A stretch of DNA of 64,000 nt from Bacillota bacterium. Lineage in GTDB: Bacteria; Bacillota; Clostridia; Lachnospirales; Lachnospiraceae. Of the stretch, positions 7,391-16,667 are shown piece after piece. The position numbers and the translations under genes were made by a program. The DNA lies in contig JAEWCQ010000012.1 in the NCBI GenBank assembly GCA_023390555.1, positions 1-64,000 of the forward strand, in the 5' to 3' direction. How positions within the stretch are numbered: the first letter of the stretch is position 1; each line of letters starts with the position of its first letter. A model generated the notes under the pieces. It did not search any database and was not told the DNA's origin. It saw nothing but the letters and a program-made list of their open reading frames with translations.

Positions 7391-8068
7391 TTATTCAGAT
7401 TTCATCCGAAACCCAATCCCCCATACTGACTCAATGTAATCTCTGTCCCCTGCCTCACGCAGCTTTTTTCGCAGATTACTGACGTGCATTTTCAGTGAGC
7501 TTTCCGTGCAGTCTGGTGTATCCGTGCTGATTCGTTCCAACAAAAGGGATTTTGTAATAACCTGCATCGGATTTTGCAGGAATAGCTTTAAAATGGCATA
7601 TTCCGTCCGTGTCAGCCTGATTTCCTTCCCGTTAACGCAGACATCGTGCGCTGACGTATCCATCTGGATTTCTGCAAACTTTAACACGGCTGTCCCTCGC
7701 AGGCACGATGCATTTCGAAGCTGAACGGTTATACGTGCAAGCAGTTCCTTTGTATCAAACGGCTTTGTCACATAATCCGCAGCACCGCCGAGCAAAAGAT
7801 CTACCTTGTCCGCAGCATCGGTTTTCGCACTGACAACAATCACAGGGATTTCTTTTATCTGCGGTAGCACGTCTTCACCAGAAAGCCCCGGCAGCATCAG
7901 ATCAAGCAGAACAAGATCCGGTCTGCTGGCGGAAAGCACCAGCAGAGCTTCTGTGCCGGAATAAGCACGGGATACCCGGTAGTTTTCTCTTGCAAGTAAT
8001 TCTTCCAGCATATTTCCAATATGAATATCATCATCGATGATCAGAATCTGTTTTCTTTCCGTTTCCAT
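7391..8068 (-). CDS. OmpR-family response regulator
   Basis: A 225-residue regulator. The receiver domain (1-118) has the acidic pocket DDD at residues 12-14, the phosphoacceptor Asp about 56 in LVLLDLMLPG, the conserved Thr/Ser (VVSAKTDA) and Lys (VTKPFD). The C-terminal winged-helix DNA-binding domain (about 130-223) includes LTRTEYAILKLFLQNP and VSNLRKKLREAGDRDYIESVWGIG-type ending. It is the first gene of the regulator-ABC-kinase operon and very likely controls that operon in response to the kinase encoded at 4661-5557. Confidence 0.95.
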   Translation of the reverse strand: METERKQILIIDDDIHIGNMLEELLARENYRVSRAYSGTEALLVLSASRPDLVLLDLMLPGLSGEDVLPQIKEIPVIVVSAKTDAADKVDLLLGGAADYVTKPFDTKELLARITVQLRNASCLRGTAVLKFAEIQMDTSAHDVCVNGKEIRLTRTEYAILKLFLQNPMQVITKSLLLERISTDTPDCTESSLKMHVSNLRKKLREAGDRDYIESVWGIGFRMKSE

Positions 8069-8160
8069 ACACGGACCTTCCTTCCACTTTATTTATCTAT
8101 ATTATATACAACTGGCGGGGAATCACAAGCTGAGAAGCAAAGGAATAAGGTCCATTCTAT

Positions 8161-8195
8161 GAATCAAAAACAGAGCATATCCACGATATGCCCTG
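8161..8195 (-). terminator. terminator after GtrA-like gene
   Basis: Minus-strand stem of ten pairs (8171-8180 with 8186-8195, including one G-U) and a five-base loop, followed by TTTTTGATT. It lies 30 bases past the stop of the GtrA-like gene and closes the GH3 operon. Confidence 0.8.
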
Positions 8196-8225
8196 TCTGA
8201 CGTTTTTTCGTATGGCGACTGCTTC

Positions 8226-8828
8226 TTATTTCTTTTCTTTAAAAATGATCTTTAAAATCGGGAAAAATACCCAGAAGGAAATGACACAGTTAATCAGCAT
8301 CGTCACAAGGTCTGCGACTGTCATTCCTGCCTTACTGCCCATCATATCCATGAACAGATTGTAAATCGGTGTCTTGTAAACACCCTGTAACGCCGCTGCA
8401 CCGATTGAGATCAGCACCCATGCGATAAAATACCACACGGCAGCCATTCCGATACCGGTGTCGGATTGAAACGTTACATTCCGCTGGAGGAAAAAATTGA
8501 TGACCTGTGCAATCAAGAGCGTGATTTCCACGGCGAGGAAATAGGCGAGACCTCCTCCCCCTCCATTTGCAATACTGCCTGACGCATAATCAAATACATA
8601 ATAGATACTTCCGTCCAGATTGTGCCCAATCGGTATGATCTGGAAATTCGTACTGATGAGGGAAGTATAGCTGAATATGTATTTAATCAGCGGCATCAGT
8701 ACCATTTGTAATACTGTGACTCCATTACTGATGATGAAAAATACAATAAACTGTGCAACTCCCGGGTGTTTCTCTTTTAATCGGCTCCACATCCCGGGTG
8801 TTCCTCCCGTTCCTGTTGTTTTTTGCAT
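8226..8828 (-). CDS. GtrA-like membrane protein
   Basis: A 200-residue membrane protein with four predicted membrane segments (about 25-50, 92-115, 130-152, 172-195). The motif INFFLQRNVTFQS resembles the GtrA signature in which an aromatic- and Asn-rich turn (N-F-x-x-N/R-R-x-x-F) precedes a loop. GtrA proteins are thought to move undecaprenyl-phosphate-linked sugars across the membrane, and many have no proven role. A Gly-rich loop (NGGGGG) between segments 1 and 2 is unusual. The gene follows the GH3 gene by 17 bases, so the two are probably cotranscribed. Confidence 0.65.
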   Translation of the reverse strand: MQKTTGTGGTPGMWSRLKEKHPGVAQFIVFFIISNGVTVLQMVLMPLIKYIFSYTSLISTNFQIIPIGHNLDGSIYYVFDYASGSIANGGGGGLAYFLAVEITLLIAQVINFFLQRNVTFQSDTGIGMAAVWYFIAWVLISIGAAALQGVYKTPIYNLFMDMMGSKAGMTVADLVTMLINCVISFWVFFPILKIIFKEKK

Positions 8829-8845
8829 ATTGTGACACTCCTCTG

Positions 8846-11248
8846 TTAATTTTTCTTTCTATTCCGGAAAAAACCTTTTACAAATTTCCCCAATCCGCGG
8901 AAGAAATGCCCATTTATCATTTCCAACAGGGCATATGCCATCTCCATTGTGACAGCTCCTCCGGTCATCTTGGCAATTGCACGGAACGGTATATTGTAAA
9001 TGAATAGTACATTCAGATTCGGATTTCCCTTTTTCATGCTTCGGTCTTTTATTTTTGTCAGCACGGCATACACCAGCCTTGCAAAACCACTTCTTGCATA
9101 ATACATCTGACAGAATGCATCATTAATATCCAGATCTCCGCCTCGTTTCCAGTTACTCTCCGGTATGCTGTGCCCCAGAAGCTTTGCAAACTCGGCATCC
9201 GGAACCTGCCGAATATCGGCTTTATCATAGGATGGAAGCACTCCCTTTTCATATGGCAAAGGAGCCTCTGTTCCATGCACATGGATTTCCTGCGCCAGCA
9301 GGATATCCGAGACATTCTTCCCCGCCTGAATCACATAAGTGCCGGTCTCTGTCTCCCAGCTCTGCGTGACGGTATTGTAATACCGGAATGCCTTATCATC
9401 TAATTCAATGGTTACAGTCCGGCTTTCTCCGGCTTTTAAGAATACCTTTCGGAACCCTTTTAGTTCCCGTACCGGACGGTTGATCTGACTGTCTTTGGCT
9501 GAAACATAAATCTGAACGACCTCTGCTCCGTCCGCTTTTCCTGTATTGGTCAGCTCCAGACTGACTTTTCTGCCGTCTATCTGCAGCTTGTCATATGCAA
9601 AGCTCGTATAACTGAGTCCGAAGCCAAACGGAAATGCGACTGGTATTTGAGCGGTTTCATAGTACCGGTATCCGACATAAAGCCCTTCCCTATACTCTGC
9701 TGTTCTCTCAAGACCCGGGTAATAGTTGTAGGCCGGCGTATCCTCATATCTGAATGGATACGTTTCATTGAGTCTGCCGCTTGGGCACACCTCACCGGTC
9801 AGAATATGAACCATCGCGGAGGCACCCGCCTGGCCGGACAGATATCCATTCACAACGGCTTTTGCATCGGCTATCCAGGACATTTCAATCACAGAACCTG
9901 CCGAGAGGATGACAACCGTATTCGGATTAACCGCCTTCACAGCCCGAAGCAGTTCGATCTGATTCTCTGCCATATGCATATGCATACGATCCATTCCCTC
10001 AGACTCGGCAAGTTCATCCAATCCCAGATAAAGCAGGACCGCATCGGCCTTCTCTGCAAGCTCAACGGCTTTTTGTATCAGGATCTCTTTCTTCTTTCCA
10101 TTCCTCAAATACCCCTGCTCATATCCGATCATGTCAAAAGAGCTGTCTGTAATCGCCTTAAGCGCATCATCCAGTCTCGTCGGATTGACAATGCTGGAAC
10201 CTGCTCCCTGGTAGCGCGGCAACTGTGCAAAATCTCCAATAACCGCAACCTTTGTGCCCGCCTTCAGCGGAAGAATCTCATCCTCATTCTTTAACAGCAC
10301 GACAGATTCCTGCGCCGCTTTCTCTGCCATTTTATGATGCTGTGCTTCCTCAAAAGGATGATTTTCCTTTTCTTTTGTCGCTTCCCGAATTTCAAAGACC
10401 TTACCTAAAAGCTCATCGACTCTTTTATCTAAAAGTTCTTCACTTAATATTCCATCTTTCACGGCTTTGATTAGCTCTCTGGTGCTGTCCGTTCCGCCTC
10501 CCGGCATCTCCAGATGGCTGCCGTATCTTACGCCTTCCACATGACTGTTGCTGCCGCCCCAGTCTGATACCACAAACCCGTCAAATCCCCACTCTTCCAC
10601 CAGAATATCCAGAAGAAGATGTTCATTTTCATTCGCATATATCCCATTGATCCTGTTATAGGAGCTCATGATGGATTTTGCTTTTCCTTCTTTCACTGCA
10701 ATTTCAAATCCGGTCGTATAAATTTCCCGAAAGGTACGTTCATCCACAACGGAGTCATTTGACATTCTCCGAAGTTCCTGGCTGTTTGCCGCAAAATGTT
10801 TCGGGCAGGCAGCTACACCCTGACTTTGGATTCCTTTTATGTAACCTGCCGCCATTTTCCCGGCCAGGTAAGGATCCTCACTAAAATATTCAAAATTACG
10901 TCCGCATAAAGGACTTCTCTTAATGTTGAGTCCCGGACCAAGCACCACATGAACCCCCTGTGCAAGCGCTTCCTGTGCAATGGATTTTCCGATCTCTTCT
11001 CCAAGCTCCGGATCCCAGCTGTTTGCGACTGTAGCGGCTGTCGGATAACAGGTAGCCGGCAGACTGGCATTCAGACCCAGATGATCTGCTTCACCGGCCT
11101 GTTTTCGAAGTCCGTGCGGCCCGTCAGAAAGGGTGATCGAAGGAATATCCAGCCGTTTGATATCCATGGTCTGCCAGAAATCTTTTCCTGCCATCAGACT
11201 TGCTTTTTCTTCCAGTGTCATTTTCTTTATCAGTGATTCATATTTCAT
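8846..11248 (-). CDS. glycoside hydrolase family 3 beta-glycosidase
   Basis: An 800-residue cytosolic enzyme (no signal peptide). The ATG at 11246-11248 has TGAGGAAAA upstream and is preferred to a start 11 codons earlier. The canonical GH3 order is present: the N-terminal TIM-barrel domain (about 1-300) with substrate-binding KHFAANSQE and the nucleophile Asp in GFVVSDWGG (about residue 227), the C-terminal alpha/beta sandwich (about 330-540), and a fibronectin-III-like domain (about 570-640). An extra helical tail of about 120 residues follows and is not part of the usual family. Likely substrates are beta-glucosides or xylosides taken up as short oligosaccharides. Confidence 0.93.
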   Translation of the reverse strand: MKYESLIKKMTLEEKASLMAGKDFWQTMDIKRLDIPSITLSDGPHGLRKQAGEADHLGLNASLPATCYPTAATVANSWDPELGEEIGKSIAQEALAQGVHVVLGPGLNIKRSPLCGRNFEYFSEDPYLAGKMAAGYIKGIQSQGVAACPKHFAANSQELRRMSNDSVVDERTFREIYTTGFEIAVKEGKAKSIMSSYNRINGIYANENEHLLLDILVEEWGFDGFVVSDWGGSNSHVEGVRYGSHLEMPGGGTDSTRELIKAVKDGILSEELLDKRVDELLGKVFEIREATKEKENHPFEEAQHHKMAEKAAQESVVLLKNEDEILPLKAGTKVAVIGDFAQLPRYQGAGSSIVNPTRLDDALKAITDSSFDMIGYEQGYLRNGKKKEILIQKAVELAEKADAVLLYLGLDELAESEGMDRMHMHMAENQIELLRAVKAVNPNTVVILSAGSVIEMSWIADAKAVVNGYLSGQAGASAMVHILTGEVCPSGRLNETYPFRYEDTPAYNYYPGLERTAEYREGLYVGYRYYETAQIPVAFPFGFGLSYTSFAYDKLQIDGRKVSLELTNTGKADGAEVVQIYVSAKDSQINRPVRELKGFRKVFLKAGESRTVTIELDDKAFRYYNTVTQSWETETGTYVIQAGKNVSDILLAQEIHVHGTEAPLPYEKGVLPSYDKADIRQVPDAEFAKLLGHSIPESNWKRGGDLDINDAFCQMYYARSGFARLVYAVLTKIKDRSMKKGNPNLNVLFIYNIPFRAIAKMTGGAVTMEMAYALLEMINGHFFRGLGKFVKGFFRNRKKN

Positions 11249-11317
11249 CGTTTTTTCCTCATTACTTGTGCAGAACGTCATTGTATTGTCCGGAATGCCT
11301 TCTGGTCAATCATACTA

Positions 11318-11354
11318 TTCTAGCGCCGCAGTTTCATCACCGCGGCGCATAGAA
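11318..11354. other. strong hairpin between two GH3 genes
   Basis: Arms of GCGCCGC / GCGGCGC extended by TTCTA / TAGAA with one bulged base give about 12 base pairs around a 12-base loop. No T-run follows on either strand, so it is not a standard terminator. It may stabilise or separate the two GH3 transcripts. The rest of 11249-11364 shows nothing else. Confidence 0.5.
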
Positions 11355-11364
11355 TTCATCCTAT

Positions 11365-14262
11365 TTATTCATTTTGAGTCTTATCTTCAACCTGATCTTT
11401 CGTTACGAGTGCTTTTCTGCGTTTATATCCTTTTGTGATAACAAATACTTCCAAAAGAAGGATCAATGCCGCAAGAACCACATCGATGACAATAATCATG
11501 ATCTTCCAGGTCGGAATGCTGCTGCTTTCTGCTAATGCAGTATCACTGTATGCTCTGCTGTTCACAACGGTATACATGATATTTTTGCTTGCCTGCCGCA
11601 TTGCTATCACGGATGTTGCACTGGTATCCTGTACATAATTGGTGCCAGCATCGTAATTAGCAAGGCATGCGTCATTTCCGTTCCGGATCAGCTGATCCGC
11701 ATTCTGATAGCCGTATACACCATAGTAATCGGTCAGTACGAATCCACGGAAGCCCCATTCATCACGAAGTACCGTATTTAAAAGTTCATCCGATGCACCG
11801 GCATAGGTCGTTCCGATATAGTTAAAGGAAGACATCACCGCTTTGGCTCCGCCATCTTTTACTGCCATTTCAAATGGTTTTAAATAGATTTCACGGATTG
11901 CCTGTTCACTGGACCAGGTACAAAGCATGCTCAGACGGTTCGTTTCCTGGTCGTTTAATGCAAAGTGCTTGATATACGCATATACGCCATGTTTTTCTGC
12001 ACCGATAACAGCCTGTGCCGCAATACTTCCGCTTAAGAATCCATCTTCGGAATAGTATTCGAAGTTTCTTCCTGCAAATGCGGAACGGTGGATATTCATA
12101 GCCGGTGCATACCATCCGGAAACACCCATTTCATCGGCCATTTTTCCGATTGTCTCACCAAACTGCAGTGCAATATCTTTATTCCATGTGGATGCAATCA
12201 TCACTGCGGACGGGAATCCAATGGAACCGACTCCGGTAAAGTTATTATTGATCGATGCCGGTCCATCACAGTCTACGGTATTTACCTTACCTACAGAACT
12301 TGCTGCAGATGTCTGATATCCACCTAACGCGATCAGTGTCTTCATCTCATCCACTGTCATCTGATCCAATAAGTCATCCCATTTTTCATCATCGTAATCC
12401 GCACCGCGCAGATCTGCAAGCTCCAGCCCGTTTTTCGCACCGGTGGTCGGCATAACATCGGAATCATCGTCATAAGCTGCCGGATCGTAGTTCGAATTGT
12501 TGGTAAAGGTCTCCACATACTGATCTGCCAGGCTCAAAGAAGCCGGTGCTGCAGTCGCCTGCGCATAATTTGCAAATCCATCGGCACGGGATAAATACGT
12601 CACATCACCCTCTGCCTGATCAAACTGGTTGACCGCTGCCACATCATCACTGGACCGTTTGTTATTTTCATCGTATACTACTTTATCAGTTACGGTATAG
12701 GTCTGTTCCGCAATCACATCATGAGAATCGGAACGAACCGAAATCTGATAATCTCCTGCATCCAGAACATAACATCCTTCTCCGTTTGAGTCATAAGATG
12801 CCATATCTTGCGGATCGATTGTGACTGTAATCGTCTGAGATGCACCCGCATCCAGTAAATCTGTTTTTTCAAATGCAATCAGGTTTGCAGACGCTTTTTC
12901 AATTCCGCCGTTGTAATACGGAGGATTGTAATATACTTCAACCACATCTTTTCCTGCTTGCGAACCGGTATTGGTTACGGTTACATCAAAGGTCAGGTTG
13001 CCGTCCGCATCCTCAGTCATCGCACCCATTTCCTGCTTAAAAGAGGTATAAGATAATCCATATCCAAACGGATACAGTACGGTCTCATCGTAATGAATCA
13101 GACCCTCCGCCGCTGCTGTCTCATAGAAGCGGTATCCTACATAAATACTTTCCACATAATCCACGAAAGTCGGTGTGGTATCTGCACCAAATGAACTTCC
13201 GGTAAATTCATCCATGTTGTCATATGCAAAATTTCCGATATTGTTATAATTCGGTGCTGCTGTCAGATCGGCAACAAAGGTATCGGAAGTCTTTCCGGAT
13301 GGATCTACCGTACCGTTTATGATCTCTCCCAGAGAATTAAATCCTGACTGACCAGTTCCCGGACACCAGATCAGGCCTTTGATCTGATCATAGTCATTTA
13401 CAAAATTCAGTTCCATCGCATTCGCTCCGTTGTAAACGACTACGACATTGTCAAAATTGCTGCATACCAGGTCTAACATATCTTTCTCACTCTGGCTCAG
13501 TTCGAGATAGTGAGAACCTTCCGGGAAGTCCTTGTAATCAGCTGAGTTATCCGTATAGGTTACGGAACTCATATCGGTCGGAAGATCTGCACCTTCTCCG
13601 CCTACCCTTGTAATCACAACGACTGCGGTATCAGAAAAGTCCTTTGCATTCTGCATCATCGAATCGGTATAGGTAGATGCCGCCGGCTCCGGTAACGTCC
13701 AATCCTGTGCAAACATACCTACTTCCGGACGGTCTGCACGGTAAGTCGTATAGAAATCTTCTAATTCTGTGTTTATGCTGTATCCTGCATTCTCAAGCCC
13801 CTGCAGCAATGTTACCGTCGGATAAGCATCCGACAGAGATCCGGAACCGGTTCCTCCGTAACATGGATTGGTAGAAGCCCAGCCAAATACGTTCAGATTT
13901 TTGGTATCCTGTAACGGCAATATATCATCTTTGTTTTCCAGAAGTACAATTCCTTCATCCGCAACATCTTCACAAAGTGCTTCCGCCTCTTTGGATGTAT
14001 CTTCGGAAATCGTTCCATTTCCCATTGCAAGTGAGATAATGGTCGACAAAGGTCCCAGGCAGACCGCATTGACCGTAATAATCAGTCCGATCAAAATTGC
14101 AATCCATGCCTGTCTTCTGATCATGTATTTTTTGTGTTTTTTCATTTTCATACATGCGATCATGGCAATCAATGCCACCACGACCACGACTGCAAAGAAA
14201 ATCAACTGCGGCTTGCAGTTATTTAGGATGTTCATAACATCCGCCATATTAATGTTTAACAC
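11365..14262 (-). CDS. membrane-anchored GH3 enzyme with reversed domain order
   Basis: A 965-residue protein. A GTG start (14260-14262) is preferred because AAGGAGGG lies nine bases upstream. Two N-terminal membrane segments (about 18-38 and 52-75) and one near the C terminus (about 930-952, followed by a basic tail) flank a large outside part. The domains are in reversed GH3 order: first the alpha/beta sandwich (about 95-400, NVFGWASTNPCYGGTGSGS), then the fibronectin-III-like domain (about 410-510), and last the TIM-barrel with IKHFALNDQETNR and the nucleophile Asp in GFVLTDYYG (about 843). Reversed GH3 enzymes are known from Ruminococcus and Butyrivibrio. Here the enzyme appears tethered at the cell surface. 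Confidence 0.88.
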   Translation of the reverse strand: MLNINMADVMNILNNCKPQLIFFAVVVVVALIAMIACMKMKKHKKYMIRRQAWIAILIGLIITVNAVCLGPLSTIISLAMGNGTISEDTSKEAEALCEDVADEGIVLLENKDDILPLQDTKNLNVFGWASTNPCYGGTGSGSLSDAYPTVTLLQGLENAGYSINTELEDFYTTYRADRPEVGMFAQDWTLPEPAASTYTDSMMQNAKDFSDTAVVVITRVGGEGADLPTDMSSVTYTDNSADYKDFPEGSHYLELSQSEKDMLDLVCSNFDNVVVVYNGANAMELNFVNDYDQIKGLIWCPGTGQSGFNSLGEIINGTVDPSGKTSDTFVADLTAAPNYNNIGNFAYDNMDEFTGSSFGADTTPTFVDYVESIYVGYRFYETAAAEGLIHYDETVLYPFGYGLSYTSFKQEMGAMTEDADGNLTFDVTVTNTGSQAGKDVVEVYYNPPYYNGGIEKASANLIAFEKTDLLDAGASQTITVTIDPQDMASYDSNGEGCYVLDAGDYQISVRSDSHDVIAEQTYTVTDKVVYDENNKRSSDDVAAVNQFDQAEGDVTYLSRADGFANYAQATAAPASLSLADQYVETFTNNSNYDPAAYDDDSDVMPTTGAKNGLELADLRGADYDDEKWDDLLDQMTVDEMKTLIALGGYQTSAASSVGKVNTVDCDGPASINNNFTGVGSIGFPSAVMIASTWNKDIALQFGETIGKMADEMGVSGWYAPAMNIHRSAFAGRNFEYYSEDGFLSGSIAAQAVIGAEKHGVYAYIKHFALNDQETNRLSMLCTWSSEQAIREIYLKPFEMAVKDGGAKAVMSSFNYIGTTYAGASDELLNTVLRDEWGFRGFVLTDYYGVYGYQNADQLIRNGNDACLANYDAGTNYVQDTSATSVIAMRQASKNIMYTVVNSRAYSDTALAESSSIPTWKIMIIVIDVVLAALILLLEVFVITKGYKRRKALVTKDQVEDKTQNE

Positions 14263-14279
14263 TTTTCCATTCCCTCCTT

Positions 14280-14331
14280 ATACATCTATCCATTCTTTGA
14301 CGTCAATCAGAATTTTTAAGATACATCTATC
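14280..14331. promoter_or_regulatory. direct repeats and palindrome upstream of GH3 gene
   Basis: The 11-base sequence ATACATCTATC occurs twice (14280-14290 and 14321-14331) with a 41-base period, close to four helical turns. Between the copies lies a perfect ten-base palindrome TTGACGTCAA (14297-14306). The block sits between the GH3 start and the terminator of the LytTR/GHKL operon. Paired direct repeats are what LytTR-type regulators bind, and such a regulator is encoded next door. The link is inferred. Confidence 0.4.
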
Positions 14332-14337
14332 ATAATA

Positions 14338-14374
14338 TAAAAAAAGCAGGTTGTATCTTCACTGACACAACCTG
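14338..14374 (-). terminator. terminator of the GHKL/LytTR operon
   Basis: Minus-strand stem CAGGTTGT / ACAACCTG (14347-14354 and 14367-14374) with a 12-base loop and a run of T residues (14339-14345). It lies about 110 bases past the kinase stop at 14487, and the intervening bases hold no gene. Confidence 0.8.
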
Positions 14375-14486
14375 TTATTTCTTTGACATTTTTTGTAGTT
14401 TCTTAGCCTGTCTCTACTGTTTTTTGTGTATTTTACACAGAATCAATTTCAACATTTTGTATAGATTGCCGGCATATTTTTTCCTG

Positions 14487-15800
14487 TCATTTGGAAGGTA
14501 ACGGTATTAGAATACGAAGAATAAACCAATTATTTTCTGTTTTAATGGTCATGGTTCCGCCATATTTCAGCGTAATCATATGTATACTCTTCAATCCGAA
14601 GCCGTGGTATGCATGATTCTTTTTTGTGGTATGCGGAAGGCCGCTCTCAAGTACATGCGTTTCCTCACTGTAATTTTCAAACCGGATCATGATAAATTGA
14701 TTCTTCGCGTATACGGAGGTCTTAATCAGCCGCTTTTCAATATCTTTCTGCTTTTCAGCACTTTCAATCGCATTATCTAAAGCATTTCCAAAAATGGAGC
14801 AAATATCCATAGAATCCATAAATCCAAGCAGCGTTCCATCAGCCATACAGGTAAAATTGATATTATTCATTGTACAGTACATACTCTTGCTGGAAAGCAT
14901 GATGTCGAGCACATGATTTCCAGTCTGGAATTCCGATTCATACATCTTAATCCGGTTTTCCATTTCCAGCAGATAATGCTCCTTTTTATCCGCATCTTTC
15001 TCCTGACGAATCGCGATGATCTGGTGCTTGAGATCATGATATTTCTGGTTCAGCACCTCGATATTGCTTCTGGACATCTCGTATTGCTGATACTGTCTCT
15101 GCAGAATCCCGTTAATTGCCTCCATCTCATTCGACAGATACCGTTTCTGCCGCTCATCCTGCTGGGAAAACAAAAGAAGTACCCCGCATAAATCGACCAG
15201 TGTACGGATATAAAAGATCTCCTGCATATTCGAACCACTAAACGGGGTATTGATATTCAGATAACTGATATTACTGAATAAAAATATAGTCAGCGCTACT
15301 GCTGCGGTACTGAGCAGCTCTGCCGGCTTTACAGCCAGTCCCCGGTCTTTCGGCAGTTTCCGGATTTCCAGAAAATAATCGATTGAGAAAATGACCACAT
15401 AGAAGAGCAGGCAGAAGAGATTATGCAGCCACGCATTCGTGGGCATACCTTGATTGACAAAAAAGCTGTAGATCTGCCACTCAAGTGCAGCCGCAAATTC
15501 TGCCAATACGAAAATCCGGGCACAGCAAAAACCCAGATCCAGCGCAGGTATATCACAGGTGCTGTATAAATAGAAAAAAATGGAACTGACAGCAAGCATC
15601 ATAACCGGTATCCAAAATACCAGCGGCGCATTATCCGTAAAACACAGCAGCGCACTTTGCAGAAGAAACCAAAATATGGAAGTCAGAATCAATCTGCTTC
15701 CTCTTACTTTTCGTTTCAGGGATAAAATATAGACCGTACAGGCCGCCCATTCGGCAACCGCCGTATAAAATCTCGGTATGTCCTCTGTCAGGTAAATCAT
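14487..15800 (-). CDS. GHKL-domain sensor histidine kinase (AgrC-like)
   Basis: A 437-residue kinase with six or so membrane segments in residues 1-215 and no separate sensor domain. Coiled coil about 220-260 leads to a phosphoacceptor-like helix (YHDLKHQIIAIRQEKD, His about 252). The C-terminal GHKL ATPase includes the N-box FGNALDNAIESAEKQ and HGFGLKSIHMITLKYGG. This is the AgrC/VirS type, whose polytopic membrane part usually senses a peptide or other extracellular signal. Its ATG overlaps the stop of the upstream LytTR regulator (ATGA). Confidence 0.9.
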   Translation of the reverse strand: MIYLTEDIPRFYTAVAEWAACTVYILSLKRKVRGSRLILTSIFWFLLQSALLCFTDNAPLVFWIPVMMLAVSSIFFYLYSTCDIPALDLGFCCARIFVLAEFAAALEWQIYSFFVNQGMPTNAWLHNLFCLLFYVVIFSIDYFLEIRKLPKDRGLAVKPAELLSTAAVALTIFLFSNISYLNINTPFSGSNMQEIFYIRTLVDLCGVLLLFSQQDERQKRYLSNEMEAINGILQRQYQQYEMSRSNIEVLNQKYHDLKHQIIAIRQEKDADKKEHYLLEMENRIKMYESEFQTGNHVLDIMLSSKSMYCTMNNINFTCMADGTLLGFMDSMDICSIFGNALDNAIESAEKQKDIEKRLIKTSVYAKNQFIMIRFENYSEETHVLESGLPHTTKKNHAYHGFGLKSIHMITLKYGGTMTIKTENNWFILRILIPLPSK

Positions 15801-16504
15801 AGACTTCCCCCTACATAATCGGCTAATGCATCCATAAACAGTTTCTTCCTTGGTCTTGAGATCTGCAGCTCATCACCGGCAACAACCACATTGTTCTGTA
15901 CAACACCCTCTACATAAGCAAGATTTACAAGATAACAGTTATTACATCGGACAAAATGGTACATGGAAAGCGTCTGTTCCAGATTCTTCATGGAATCTCT
16001 GGTACTATAGGATTCCTTCATCGTGTGTATGATGATCTGGTGCTTTTTGCTTTCCAGATACAAAATATTCTCCGCATCCAGCCGCAGTGTTCCATTTTCA
16101 ATCCGGATAAAAAAGTACTTCTTTTTTCGTTCCTTAATATAACCGATGGCCTTCTGCAATTCCTGTGAAAAAGCAAAATAGGTCACCGGCTTCAGCAGAT
16201 AGTTCATGGCCTGCACTTCGTAGCCTTTTAATGCATACTGCGCCATATTTGTGATGAAAATCAGGATTACCTCCGAATCCATTGTCCGGATCATTTCCGC
16301 AGCCCGCATTCCATCCATAAAGCGCATCTGTATATCCAGAATGATAATATCATATTCTGCTTTATAATCTTCTGCAATGTCCGCACCATCGCAAAAGGTG
16401 GTAATTTTTATCTTTTCCTGAAACTCTTCCTGATATCGTTCTGCATAATCACTTATCTTTTTTCTGCTCTTTTCATCGTCGTCCACAATGGCCAAATGTA
16501 TCAT
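15797..16504 (-). CDS. LytTR-family response regulator
   Basis: A 235-residue regulator starting MIHLAIVDDDEKSRKKI at ATG 16502-16504, with GGAGG five bases upstream. The receiver domain (1-120) carries the phosphoacceptor Asp in DIIILDIQMRFMDG. The C-terminal LytTR DNA-binding domain (about 135-232) includes ILYLESKKHQIIIHT and HFVRCNNCYLVNLAYV. LytTR regulators bind paired direct repeats. The partner is the AgrC-like kinase that follows with a four-base overlap. The pair lies directly upstream of two GH3 glycosidase genes, which are candidate targets. Confidence 0.93.
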   Translation of the reverse strand: MIHLAIVDDDEKSRKKISDYAERYQEEFQEKIKITTFCDGADIAEDYKAEYDIIILDIQMRFMDGMRAAEMIRTMDSEVILIFITNMAQYALKGYEVQAMNYLLKPVTYFAFSQELQKAIGYIKERKKKYFFIRIENGTLRLDAENILYLESKKHQIIIHTMKESYSTRDSMKNLEQTLSMYHFVRCNNCYLVNLAYVEGVVQNNVVVAGDELQISRPRKKLFMDALADYVGGSL

Positions 16505-16667
16505 AATAACCTCCGCTCTTATCATGCTCTGTATGATCCGCAATCATTCATCTTTCGTATGGAATCTGCGGGAACGATTATCATCCGCATGGCAGTACAT
16601 TTCCATTTCATGGAAACAGCTCATATCATACCAGGCAGGCTGTTCCCTTTGCTTTCATTCGCAGCCA

